A stretch of 8,969 nucleotides of DNA from Eubacteriales bacterium (GTDB lineage: Bacteria > Bacillota > Clostridia > Acetivibrionales > STF1-152). The position numbers and the translations under genes are program-made. The stretch covers positions 1-8,969 of the forward strand of contig JAQVNH010000032.1 in the NCBI GenBank assembly GCA_028703215.1, given 5' to 3'. The notes under the pieces are model-generated. The model ran no database searches, had not been told where the DNA came from, and saw only the letters and a program-made list of their open reading frames with translations. This document shows, piece by piece, positions 1 to 5,932 of the stretch. Positions within the stretch are counted from its first letter, which is position 1. Each line of letters begins with the position of its first letter.

Positions 1-547
1 CGGACGCAAAATGTACGGCGGACAAAGCACGCATCTGCCAATCAAAGTTAATCTGGCAGGCGTTATGCCGATAATTTTTGCGATGTCCATAATGGCGTTT
101 CCCTCGACGATTGCAGGATTGGTTGCACCAAACTCAACCAGTGCGATATCGACATTTTTCAGGAATCTTCCGGAGACGATATGGTATTCGGTAATCAATG
201 CTGTATTGATCCTGTTCTTTACCTTCTTCTATACGATGATGCAGTTCAACCCGATAGAGGTTGCGAACAACATTAAAAAGAACGGCGGATTTGTCCCGGG
301 GATAAGACCTGGCAAACCTACTTCCGACTACATCTCAAAGGTGCTGAACAGAATCACATGGTTCGGAGGCTTTTTCCTGGCAGCTGTTACTGTTGTTCCT
401 TCACTGCTGGGATTTATAACCAAAACTCAGGGGCTTTGGTTTGGCGGCACTTCGCTGCTTATCCTTGTAGGCGTCGCGCTTGACACTATTAAACAGATCG
501 AATCGCAGATGCTTATGAGGCACTACAAAGGATTTCTTGATAAATAA
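1..547 (+). CDS. secY: Protein translocase subunit SecY, C-terminal part (5' end outside window)
   Basis: This is the last 181 residues of the SecY channel, the central membrane subunit of the Sec translocon that exports or inserts proteins with SecA, SecE and SecG. The reading frame enters the window at base 2, and there is no start codon because the gene begins upstream. Four hydrophobic segments are visible at fragment residues about 18-38, 60-80, 119-138 and 147-163, matching TM7 to TM10. Between TM8 and TM9 lies the long cytosolic loop with the VPGIRPG motif. Its arginine (fragment residue 102) corresponds to E. coli SecY Arg357, needed for SecA-driven translocation and ribosome contact. 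The tail ESQMLMRHYKGFL is typical of the family. The stop is 39 bases before adk, in the standard spc-cluster order. Identity is not in doubt. Confidence 0.97.
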   Translation, partial: GRKMYGGQSTHLPIKVNLAGVMPIIFAMSIMAFPSTIAGLVAPNSTSAISTFFRNLPETIWYSVINAVLILFFTFFYTMMQFNPIEVANNIKKNGGFVPGIRPGKPTSDYISKVLNRITWFGGFFLAAVTVVPSLLGFITKTQGLWFGGTSLLILVGVALDTIKQIESQMLMRHYKGFLDK

Positions 548-586
548 GCAAGCCCGGAAATATAAAGGGTATTGTCGGAGGAATAA

Positions 587-1234
587 ATGAGGATAGTAGT
601 ACTCGGAGCGCCGGGAGCCGGAAAGGGAACACAGGCAAGGTTGTTGAGGAATAAACTTGGAATTCCTCATGTGTCGACAGGCGATATTTTCCGCGGCAAC
701 ATTGCTGAAGGCACCGAATTGGGCAATAAGGTAAAAGATTATCTTCATCGCGGAGAGCTTGTTCCGGATAAGCTGACGAATGACCTTGTGGCTGACAGAC
801 TCAGCAGACCCGACTGCAGGGATGGTTTTTTGCTTGATGGATTTCCGAGAACAATAACGCAGGCCAGGTTTTTGGACAGCATTATGGAAAAGAACGGAAC
901 ACCTCTCCGGCATGCTTTAAACATAAAGGTCAGTGATGAAAAGATCATCAAAAGGTTGTCGTCAAGGAGAGTGTGTACTTCCTGCGGAAGGAATTCGCAG
1001 GTGAATGAAAAAAGCTGCGGCGAAAATACGGTTTGTGAAATATGCGGCGGCATAGTGGCGCAAAGACCTGATGACGATGAAAAGACCGTGGCTGAGAGAC
1101 TGAGGATTTACCACGAACAGACAGAACCTCTTATTGAGTACTATGAAATGCAGGGAAAGCTTATTGAAATTGAAGGTTCCGGTGAAATCGAAGAAATATT
1201 TGAGAGTATTTTGTCCGGACTGGGTGTGGAATAA
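587..1234 (+). CDS. adk: Adenylate kinase, zinc-lid type
   Basis: Cytosolic enzyme interconverting ATP + AMP and 2 ADP, which keeps the adenylate pool balanced. The 215-residue length is normal for the long-lid bacterial form. The P-loop GAPGAGKGT is at residues 7-15, the STGD AMP-site motif at 30-33 and DGFPRT at 84-89. The lid domain (about 124-162) carries Cys130-X2-Cys133 and Cys150-X2-Cys153, the four-cysteine structural zinc site of Gram-positive adenylate kinases. A DDD run at 162-164 follows, then the ERLRIYH helix. The ATG start is supported by GGAGG at 577-581, five bases upstream. It sits between secY and map, with only three bases to map, so the three are probably co-transcribed. 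Confidence 0.97.
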   Translation: MRIVVLGAPGAGKGTQARLLRNKLGIPHVSTGDIFRGNIAEGTELGNKVKDYLHRGELVPDKLTNDLVADRLSRPDCRDGFLLDGFPRTITQARFLDSIMEKNGTPLRHALNIKVSDEKIIKRLSSRRVCTSCGRNSQVNEKSCGENTVCEICGGIVAQRPDDDEKTVAERLRIYHEQTEPLIEYYEMQGKLIEIEGSGEIEEIFESILSGLGVE

Positions 1235-1237
1235 ACA

Positions 1238-2008
1238 TTGATAACGATAAAATCGGCAAAAGAAATAGATTTGATGAGAAAGGCCGGGGAGATAACGGCA
1301 CTTGCACTTCAAAAGGTTGGAGAAGCAGTTGTCCCCGGAGTAATGACTGCGGAACTTGACAAAATCGCCGAAGAGACAATAAGGAAAAATGGCGCCATAC
1401 CTTCCTTTAAAGGATATCCCGGATATGCGGAAGCAAAACCTTTTCCGGGTGCCATCTGCGCTTCTGTAAACGAAGAGGTGATCCATGGGATACCGGGATC
1501 AAGAGTATTGAAAGAAGGAGACATAATCAGCGTCGATACCGGAGCCATTTACAGAGGATACCACGGAGACGCTGCCAGAACATTTGCGGTGGGAATGATA
1601 TCCGAAAAAGCGGCAAAGCTGATACAGGTAACAAGAGAAAGCTTTTTCAGGGGAATCGGCAAAGCAGTGGCGGGAAACAGGATTGCTGAAATATCGGCGG
1701 CAGTGCAGGAGTATGTCGAAAAAAACGGATTCAGCGTAGTAAGGGATTACGTGGGGCACGGTATCGGCGCTGAAATGCATGAAGAACCGCAGATACCGAA
1801 TTTTGCAGTAAAGGCAAAAGGACCGAGGATGGAACAGGGGATGACCCTTGCAGTAGAGCCTATGGTCAATGAGGGCGGCAGCGAAGTACGGACATTGGAT
1901 AATCTATGGACAGTGGTCACGGAAGATGGAAGTCTCTCGGCTCACTATGAGAACACCATAGTGATAACAAGAGGAAAAGCAATAATTCTAACAGTACTGG
2001 ACAATTGA
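1238..2008 (+). CDS. map: Methionine aminopeptidase, type I
   Basis: Removes the initiator methionine from nascent proteins whose second residue is small. The 256-residue product is close to the usual 248-252. All metal and catalytic residues of the pita-bread fold are visible: His83 (VIHGIP), Asp100 (SVDTG), Asp111 (HGDAA), His174 (GHGIG), His181 (MHEEP), Glu207 (AVEPM) and Glu238 (HYENT). There is no N-terminal zinc finger, so it is the short type Ia form. The start is TTG at 1238, chosen because MITIKS..EIDLMRKAG is the typical family N-terminus. The next in-frame ATG would cut into that helix. No clear Shine-Dalgarno precedes the TTG. With three bases between the genes, translation may be coupled to adk termination. 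The C-terminus runs a few residues past the common ILT ending. Confidence 0.96.
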   Translation: MITIKSAKEIDLMRKAGEITALALQKVGEAVVPGVMTAELDKIAEETIRKNGAIPSFKGYPGYAEAKPFPGAICASVNEEVIHGIPGSRVLKEGDIISVDTGAIYRGYHGDAARTFAVGMISEKAAKLIQVTRESFFRGIGKAVAGNRIAEISAAVQEYVEKNGFSVVRDYVGHGIGAEMHEEPQIPNFAVKAKGPRMEQGMTLAVEPMVNEGGSEVRTLDNLWTVVTEDGSLSAHYENTIVITRGKAIILTVLDN

Positions 2009-2027
2009 CCAAAAGAAGTGATATACT
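1998..2027 (+). promoter_or_regulatory. Candidate internal sigma-A promoter at the end of map
   Basis: TGGACA at 1998-2003 matches five of six bases of the -35 consensus. TATACT at 2022-2027 matches five of six of the -10 consensus, and TG sits at the extended -10 position (2019-2020). The spacer is 18 bases. The expected transcription start is near 2033-2036, just before the KOW gene (ATG 2047). The promoter overlaps the last codons of map. It would allow the KOW-infA-rpmJ and downstream alpha-cluster genes to be transcribed separately from secY-adk-map. This rests on motif inspection only. Confidence 0.45.
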
Positions 2028-2046
2028 ACGATGCCGGGTGAAAATA

Positions 2047-2319
2047 ATGGAAGCTGCGATTGGAGATATAGTAAAATCAATAGCGGGGAGAGATTCCGGA
2101 AGATATTTTATCATATGGGAAGTACTGGACAGTTCATATGTGATGATCGTTGACGGTGACCTGAGAAAAATAGACAAGCCGAAAAAGAAGAAAGTCAGGC
2201 ATCTGAAAACAACGGGAATAAAAGCCGGAATAGAAAGCGGCATGAACAAAAAAAATATGAAAGAAACCAATGCGGCAATCAGGAAACTTATAATTTCGCA
2301 TACAAGCGGTTTAGAATAA
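2047..2319 (+). CDS. KOW-domain RNA-binding protein (L14e/L6e/L27e-like)
   Basis: A 90-residue basic protein of the KOW-domain family that is common between map and infA in Clostridia. Its exact role is not established; association with the ribosome or rRNA is inferred from fold and neighbours. Residues 5-38 form a KOW/SH3-like barrel with IGDIVKSIAGRDSGRYFII and then a VMIVDG strand. They are followed by the very basic LRKIDKPKKKKVRHL stretch (39-53), likely to contact RNA. The C-terminal 35 residues are charged and probably helical. The start is set at ATG 2047, because GGGTGA (2036-2041) lies five bases upstream and the family begins at about this point. An in-frame TTG at 2005 would add 14 atypical residues, has no ribosome site and would lie upstream of the likely promoter start. 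Confidence 0.85.
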   Translation: MEAAIGDIVKSIAGRDSGRYFIIWEVLDSSYVMIVDGDLRKIDKPKKKKVRHLKTTGIKAGIESGMNKKNMKETNAAIRKLIISHTSGLE

Positions 2320-2335
2320 GTAAAGACGGCAGATC

Positions 2336-2344
2336 AAGGAGGTC
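2336..2344 (+). promoter_or_regulatory. Strong Shine-Dalgarno deciding the TTG start of infA
   Basis: AAGGAGGTC is an almost full complement of the 16S rRNA 3' end. It ends its AGGAGG core seven bases before TTG 2350. It fixes the start of infA at a non-ATG codon and suggests that a strong ribosome site offsets the weaker initiator. Confidence 0.8.
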
Positions 2345-2349
2345 GGAAT

Positions 2350-2568
2350 TTGCCAAAAGAAGATATTATAGAAGTTGAAGGAACAGTTGTTGAGGCATTG
2401 CCAAACGCAATGTTTCATGTGGAGCTGGAAAACAAGCACACGATTTTAGCGCATATATCAGGCAAGCTAAGGATGAATTTTATTAAGATACTTCCCGGGG
2501 ACAAGGTGACGGTTGAAATATCTCCGTATGATTTAACGCGCGGGAGAATAACCTGGAGAGCAAAATAG
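2350..2568 (+). CDS. infA: Translation initiation factor IF-1
   Basis: IF-1 binds the ribosomal A site during initiation, helping IF-2 and IF-3 select the initiator tRNA. The 72-residue length is exactly that of the family. The single S1/OB-fold domain fills the protein: the EDIIEVEGTVVEALPNAMF strands, then ELENKHTILAHISGKLRMNF, the ILPGDKVTVEISPYDL segment and the RGRITWRAK end. Only the last residues (WRAK) depart from the usual YR-type ending. The initiator is TTG, supported by a near-perfect Shine-Dalgarno. The stop codon overlaps the Shine-Dalgarno of rpmJ (TAG shares bases with AGGAGG), so the two are probably translationally coupled. The infA-rpmJ pairing is standard for Firmicutes. 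Confidence 0.97.
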   Translation: MPKEDIIEVEGTVVEALPNAMFHVELENKHTILAHISGKLRMNFIKILPGDKVTVEISPYDLTRGRITWRAK

Positions 2569-2582
2569 GAGGAGAACCTGAA

Positions 2583-2696
2583 ATGAAAGTCAGACCATCG
2601 GTAAAGGCGATTTGTGAAAAATGCAAGATAATAAAGCGTAAAGGAAGAGTCATGGTGATTTGCACAAACCCTAAGCACAAGCAAAGGCAGGGTTAG
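2583..2696 (+). CDS. rpmJ: Large ribosomal subunit protein bL36, zinc-binding form
   Basis: A 37-residue protein of the large subunit, the normal size for bL36. It begins MKVRPSVKAICEKCKIIKRK and ends KHKQRQG. The zinc ribbon ligands Cys11, Cys14, Cys27 and His32 are all present (C-X2-C-X12-C-X4-H), so this is the zinc-containing C+ paralogue rather than a zinc-free form. The ATG lies nine bases after AGGAGG (2567-2572), which begins inside the infA stop. A 151-base non-coding leader separates it from rpsM. Confidence 0.96.
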   Translation: MKVRPSVKAICEKCKIIKRKGRVMVICTNPKHKQRQG

Positions 2697-2847
2697 TGTT
2701 AATCATGTCCGCACAAAGATTATGCGCGGGCGTGACGGTGAAAAGAAAATTACATTCCGGAGCGGCTGCACGCAGGGCTTTATGTCCGAAGTGATCCGGG
2801 GTGTTAGTTTATAAAGGAAGGCAATTTATTGGAGGTGTATCAAAAAC
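2697..2847 (+). promoter_or_regulatory. Structured non-coding leader upstream of rpsM, candidate ribosomal-protein control element
   Basis: This gap is unusually long for this cluster and holds no convincing gene. Two helices can be drawn by hand. The first pairs 2708-2715 with 2723-2730 (seven pairs, one A-C mismatch, seven-base loop). The second pairs 2752-2761 with 2795-2804 as ten continuous pairs, two of them G-U, enclosing a loop that can form a small CTG/CAG hairpin. The heptamer ATGTCCG occurs at 2705-2711 and again at 2782-2788. The rpsM ribosome site follows at 2831. In E. coli, uS4 represses the alpha operon by binding the rpsM leader, and in B. subtilis it binds the rpsD leader. 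A similar role here is inference only. Confidence 0.4.
2821..2838 (+). repeat. Initiation-region repeat, copy 1 (before rpsM)
   Basis: GCAATTTATTGGAGGTGT precedes rpsM. Apart from one inserted base, the same sequence precedes rpsD at 3679-3697, and the 13-base core TTATTGGAGGTGT is identical. The block includes the Shine-Dalgarno (GGAGG 2831-2835), which stands 12 bases from the ATG, longer than usual. A CAAT/ATTG inverted pair abuts the GG. Confidence 0.6.
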
Positions 2848-3219
2848 ATGGCCCGTATAGCAGGAGTAGATCTACCCAGGGAAAAACGTGTTGAAATCGG
2901 TTTGACATATATATACGGAATCGGCGATACAAAGGCAAGGGAGATATTGCAGAAAACCGGAATAAACCCTGATACCAGGGTCAGAGATCTGACAGACGAT
3001 GAAATCAGCAAATTGAGAGAGACTATCGACAAGGGTTACATAACTGAAGGCGACCTTAGGCGAGAGGTCTCTATGAACATCAAAAGACTTGTCGAAATTG
3101 GTTCATACAGAGGCAGAAGGCACAGATCAGGTTTGCCCGTAAGAGGGCAGAGGACCAAAACCAATGCCAGAACAAGAAAAGGACCGAAGAGAACAGTCGG
3201 CGCTTCAAAGAGCAAATAA
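2848..3219 (+). CDS. rpsM: Small ribosomal subunit protein uS13
   Basis: uS13 sits in the head of the 30S subunit and forms bridges to the large subunit and contacts to P-site tRNA. The 123-residue product matches the family length. It shows the N-terminal MARIAGVDLPREKRVEIGLT, the helix-turn-helix YGIGDTKAREIL (about 23-34) and the basic C-terminal tail SYRGRRHRSGLPVRGQRTKT followed by NARTRKGPKR that reaches the tRNA sites. The ATG at 2848 is preceded by GGAGGTG with a 12-base gap. The next gene, rpsK, starts 25 bases downstream. Confidence 0.97.
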   Translation: MARIAGVDLPREKRVEIGLTYIYGIGDTKAREILQKTGINPDTRVRDLTDDEISKLRETIDKGYITEGDLRREVSMNIKRLVEIGSYRGRRHRSGLPVRGQRTKTNARTRKGPKRTVGASKSK

Positions 3220-3244
3220 GCCGTAAAGGGAGGATATATAAAGC

Positions 3245-3640
3245 ATGGCACCCAAAACAGGTAGGACGACCAGGAAAAAAATAGTTAAGAAAAACATTGA
3301 CCGCGGAGCAGCGCATATCCGGTCTTCGTTTAACAATACGATAGTGACGATAACAGATACTGCGGGAAATGCCATTTCTTGGGCAAGCTCGGGTGGATTG
3401 GGATTCAAAGGTTCAAGAAAAAGCACTCCCTTTGCAGCCCAGATGGCTTCGGAAACAGCCGCAAAAGCTGCTATGGAGCACGGCATGAAATCAGTTGAGG
3501 TTTATGTAAAGGGACCCGGTTCGGGAAGAGAAGCCGCGATAAGAGCACTGCAGGCCGCAGGGCTTGAAGTAAGCCTTATCAAGGATACCACTCCCATTCC
3601 GCACAACGGTTGCAGGCCGCCGAAACGCAGAAGAGTGTAA
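3245..3640 (+). CDS. rpsK: Small ribosomal subunit protein uS11
   Basis: uS11 lines the platform of the 30S subunit near the mRNA exit and the decoding region. At 131 residues it has normal length. Recognisable segments are HIRSSFNNTIVTITD (24-38), the SGGLGFKGSRKSTPFAAQ stretch (49-66), KGPGSGREAAIRAL (89-102) and the basic C-terminus DTTPIPHNGCRPPKRRRV. The Asn121-Gly122 pair in PHNG matches the site that becomes isoaspartate in E. coli uS11; conversion here is not shown. GGGAGG at 3228-3233 stands 11 bases before the ATG. It lies between rpsM and rpsD, as in the clostridial alpha cluster. Confidence 0.97.
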   Translation: MAPKTGRTTRKKIVKKNIDRGAAHIRSSFNNTIVTITDTAGNAISWASSGGLGFKGSRKSTPFAAQMASETAAKAAMEHGMKSVEVYVKGPGSGREAAIRALQAAGLEVSLIKDTTPIPHNGCRPPKRRRV

Positions 3641-3678
3641 TTTGTGATAAAGAACAACTAGTAGTCGGGTATTCAAGT

Positions 3679-3697
3679 GCAATATTATTGGAGGTGT
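3679..3697 (+). repeat. Initiation-region repeat, copy 2 (before rpsD)
   Basis: GCAATATTATTGGAGGTGT repeats the rpsM initiation block at 2821-2838 with one extra base. The Shine-Dalgarno GGAGG (3690-3694) stands 13 bases before the rpsD ATG, again longer than usual. The sequence on either side of the block is not clearly similar between the two sites, so this is not simply a large duplication. Confidence 0.6.
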
Positions 3698-3707
3698 TGA
3701 TAAGCTT

Positions 3708-4334
3708 ATGGCAAGATATACAGAAGCAGCCTGCAAGCTTTGCCGCAGAGAAGGCGAAAAGTTATTTCTCAAAGGTGACAGGTGCTATACCGATAAATGT
3801 GCCATCAGTAAAAGGGCATATGCGCCGGGACAGCATGGCCAGCGCAGGAAGAAGCTTTCAGAATATGGTATTCAGCTTCGCGAAAAACAAAAAGCAAGAA
3901 GGTTTTACGGAATATTGGAAAGGCAGTTCAGAAAATATTTTGAAATGGCTGCCAACAGAAAAGGTGTCACAGGTGTCAATTTGCTCCAGATCCTCGAAAG
4001 CAGATTCGACAATGTTGTTTACAGACTTGGATTTGCGCCGTCAAGAGCCCAGAGCAGGCAGCTTGTCAACCATGGGCATTTTAACATAAACGGCCAAAAG
4101 GTTGATATAGTATCATATCTGCTTAAGCCCGGAGATGTCGTGACAATTGACGAGACAAGTAAAAAACTTGCCAGGTTCAAGAATTTCGCCGAATCTCTTC
4201 AAAGCAGACCTGTGCCGGAATGGCTTTCTCTTGATACTGACAACATAATCGGCAAGGTTGTAAGGCTTCCATCAAGGGAAGAGATAGATCTGCCGATACA
4301 GGAACATCTCATAATCGAGTTGTACTCCAAGTAG
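3708..4334 (+). CDS. rpsD: Small ribosomal subunit protein uS4, zinc-binding form
   Basis: uS4 is a primary 16S rRNA-binding protein that nucleates assembly of the 30S body. It is also the usual autogenous repressor of its operon. The 208-residue product has the normal length. The N-terminal domain carries Cys9, Cys12, Cys26 and Cys31 (C-X2-C-X13-C-X4-C), the zinc-containing C+ form. The PGQHGQRRKKLSEYGIQL segment follows, then the S4 RNA-binding domain from about residue 97 (LESRFDNVVYRLGFAPSRAQ and then VNHGHFNING). It ends with the characteristic HLIIELYSK. The ATG at 3708 is supported by a GGAGGTG site shared with rpsM. Presence of rpsD in the alpha cluster contrasts with B. subtilis, where it is unlinked. 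Confidence 0.97.
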   Translation: MARYTEAACKLCRREGEKLFLKGDRCYTDKCAISKRAYAPGQHGQRRKKLSEYGIQLREKQKARRFYGILERQFRKYFEMAANRKGVTGVNLLQILESRFDNVVYRLGFAPSRAQSRQLVNHGHFNINGQKVDIVSYLLKPGDVVTIDETSKKLARFKNFAESLQSRPVPEWLSLDTDNIIGKVVRLPSREEIDLPIQEHLIIELYSK

Positions 4335-4337
4335 TGA

Positions 4338-4414
4338 TTGCTTTATGGAAGCAACTGAGATATACATCGTATGCAAACTTTTACAAATCAGTTGCCCTCG
4401 AATGAATTTCAGTT
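4338..4414 (+). promoter_or_regulatory. Mutually exclusive hairpins in the rpsD-rpoA gap
   Basis: TTGCTT (4338-4343) pairs perfectly with AAGCAA (4349-4354) around a five-base loop. The overlapping GCAACTGA (4351-4358) pairs perfectly with TCAGTTGC (4388-4395), so the two helices cannot coexist. A second TCAGTT at 4409-4414 offers a third partner for AACTGA (4353-4358) and directly abuts the rpoA Shine-Dalgarno region (GAGGAGGG 4417-4424). No T run follows, so this looks more like control of translation or RNA processing than a terminator. A weak promoter-like pair also lies here (TTGCTT 4338, TATACA 4361, spacer 17). Hand-drawn structure only. Confidence 0.35.
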
Positions 4415-4431
4415 AAGAGGAGGGTTTTGAA

Positions 4432-5379
4432 GTGATAGAAATAGAAAAGCCGAACATAGAATGTGTGGAAACCAAAGAGGATAATACTTACGGCAAATTT
4501 GTTGTTGAACCTCTTGAAAGAGGTTATGGCACGACTTTGGGAAACACGCTCAGACGTATTCTTTTATCGTCTTTGCCGGGAGTTGCCGTTACATCAATTA
4601 AGATCGATGGTGTTCTGCATGAGTTTTCGACCATTCCGGGAGTTGTCGAGGATGTTACGGAAATCATTCTCAACATCAAAGAGCTTTCCATGAAGCTTTA
4701 CGGAGAAGGATCAAAGGTCGTATATATCGATAAAAGCACTGAAGGTCCTGTTACGGCGGCTGATATCAAGGCTGATTCGGATGTTGAAATACTCAATCCG
4801 GAACTTCTCATCTGCACGCTTAACGGCGACAGCAGATTTTATATGGAGATAACCATCAACAAGGGCAGAGGCTATTATCCCGCTGAAAGGAATAAACATT
4901 CAGGTCAGCCGATAGGGATAATCCCCGTTGACTCAATCTATACTCCTGTCAGAAAAGTAAATTACACGGTTGAGAACACCCGTGTCGGACAGGCGACAGA
5001 CTGGGACAAACTGACGCTGGAAGTATGGACCGACGGCAGTATAAAGCCCGGCGAGGCGATAAGCCTTGGCGCGAAGATCATGAGCGAGCATCTTAATCTT
5101 TTCATCGATTTATCCGACAGGGCAAGAGATACTGAGATAATGGTAGAAAAAGAAGAAACCAAGAAGGAAAAAGTCCTTGAGATGACCATAGAGGAACTGG
5201 ATCTTTCCGTAAGATCGTACAATTGTCTGAAACGTGCAGGAATAAATACTGTTGAGGATCTCACAAACAGATCTGAGGCAGACATGATGAAAGTAAGAAA
5301 TTTGGGCAGGAAATCGCTTGATGAAGTTGTTCAGAAATTGAACGGTCTCAGCCTGACCTTAAAATCATCGGAAGAATAA
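4432..5379 (+). CDS. rpoA: RNA polymerase subunit alpha
   Basis: Alpha dimerises to start RNA polymerase assembly, and its C-terminal domain binds UP elements and activators. The 315-residue length is typical of Firmicutes. The N-terminal domain (about 1-230) shows KFVVEPLERGYGTTLGNTLR and then RRILLSSLPG, the dimerisation core. An acidic-lysine linker (about 236-248) leads to the C-terminal domain. There SVRSYNCLKRAGI (259-271) places Arg261 where E. coli has Arg265, the main DNA-contact residue, with Asn264 and Lys267 also kept. NLGRKSLDE (290-298) supplies the second contact helix. The start is GTG at 4432, supported by GAGGAGGG with a seven-base spacer and the family N-terminus MIEIEKP. 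rplQ follows 25 bases later. Confidence 0.97.
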   Translation: MIEIEKPNIECVETKEDNTYGKFVVEPLERGYGTTLGNTLRRILLSSLPGVAVTSIKIDGVLHEFSTIPGVVEDVTEIILNIKELSMKLYGEGSKVVYIDKSTEGPVTAADIKADSDVEILNPELLICTLNGDSRFYMEITINKGRGYYPAERNKHSGQPIGIIPVDSIYTPVRKVNYTVENTRVGQATDWDKLTLEVWTDGSIKPGEAISLGAKIMSEHLNLFIDLSDRARDTEIMVEKEETKKEKVLEMTIEELDLSVRSYNCLKRAGINTVEDLTNRSEADMMKVRNLGRKSLDEVVQKLNGLSLTLKSSEE

Positions 5380-5404
5380 TTATTGTTCGAGGGGGTATTA
5401 CAAA

Positions 5405-5932
5405 ATGCCTGATAATAGAAAACTTGGCAGAAGATCTGCGCTGAGAGGCGCTTTGCTTAAAGGACTTGTTTCTTCGTTTATTGAGAAGGGAAGAATAGAG
5501 ACAACTTTCGCAAAGGCAAAAGAAGTCCAGCAAATAGCAGAAAAGCTCGTTACCATTGCAGTAAAAGAGTCTGAGAACTTTACATCCAAACAGATAAAAG
5601 TTACGAGGTCAAAACTTGATGGCAAGGGTAAAAAGATTCTAAAAAGCGCGACCGCAAAAAGCGGCAGCAAATTTGACAAAGTCGAAAAGTTCGAGTCGAC
5701 CGACATGGTTACCGTTGACGCTCCTTCAAGACTGCATGCAAGAAAGCAGGCCATGAAATGGCTCAACAGAGTTTCCGATAAAGATGGCAACAGAATAAAC
5801 CTGGCCGACAAGCTTTTCAATGATATTGCCCCGAAATTCAAGACCAGGGCAGGCGGTTACACCCGCATATACAAGATCGGCCCGAGAAGAGGGGACGCCG
5901 CAGAGATGGCGATCCTGGAGTTTGTGGAGTAA
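5405..5932 (+). CDS. rplQ: Large ribosomal subunit protein bL17, enlarged by an internal segment
   Basis: bL17 is a large-subunit protein near the peptide exit tunnel. The N-terminal half (MPDNRKLGRRSALRGALLKG, then IETTFAKAKEVQQIAEKLVTIA) and the C-terminal half (LHARKQAMKWL, LFNDIAPKF, GGYTRIYKIGPRRGDAAEMA) match bL17 well. At 175 residues it is longer than the usual 113-130. The excess is an insertion at about residues 55-108, where other bL17 proteins pass almost directly to the LHARR segment. The insertion is rich in Lys, Ser and Thr and is probably surface exposed. It stays in frame with no sign of frameshift, so it looks like a lineage feature rather than an error. The ATG is preceded by GAGGGGGT (5389-5396). 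Confidence 0.95.
   Translation: MPDNRKLGRRSALRGALLKGLVSSFIEKGRIETTFAKAKEVQQIAEKLVTIAVKESENFTSKQIKVTRSKLDGKGKKILKSATAKSGSKFDKVEKFESTDMVTVDAPSRLHARKQAMKWLNRVSDKDGNRINLADKLFNDIAPKFKTRAGGYTRIYKIGPRRGDAAEMAILEFVE

Noticed and set aside
962..1486. A 174-residue open frame on the - strand across adk and map, and similar antisense frames throughout
   Set aside because: All are shadows of well-identified + strand genes, with no ribosome sites or family resemblance.
2005..2046. TTG 2005 as the start of the KOW protein, overlapping the map stop
   Set aside because: It lacks a ribosome site, adds residues not seen in the family and would lie upstream of the likely internal promoter start.
2705..2794. 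A 29-codon small open frame (ATG 2705 to TGA) in the rpsM leader
   Set aside because: No Shine-Dalgarno precedes it, and it covers the bases that form both predicted helices, so an RNA role explains the region better. Conservation of the peptide would revive it.
3610..4089. A 159-residue + strand open frame overlapping rpsK and rpsD
   Set aside because: It lies out of frame across the real rpsD, has no ribosome site of its own and no recognisable protein motifs.
4338..4366. TTGCTT / TATACA with a 17-base spacer as a promoter for rpoA
   Set aside because: Only three of six and four of six consensus matches, and the -35-like bases are better explained as a hairpin arm. Kept only as a remark.
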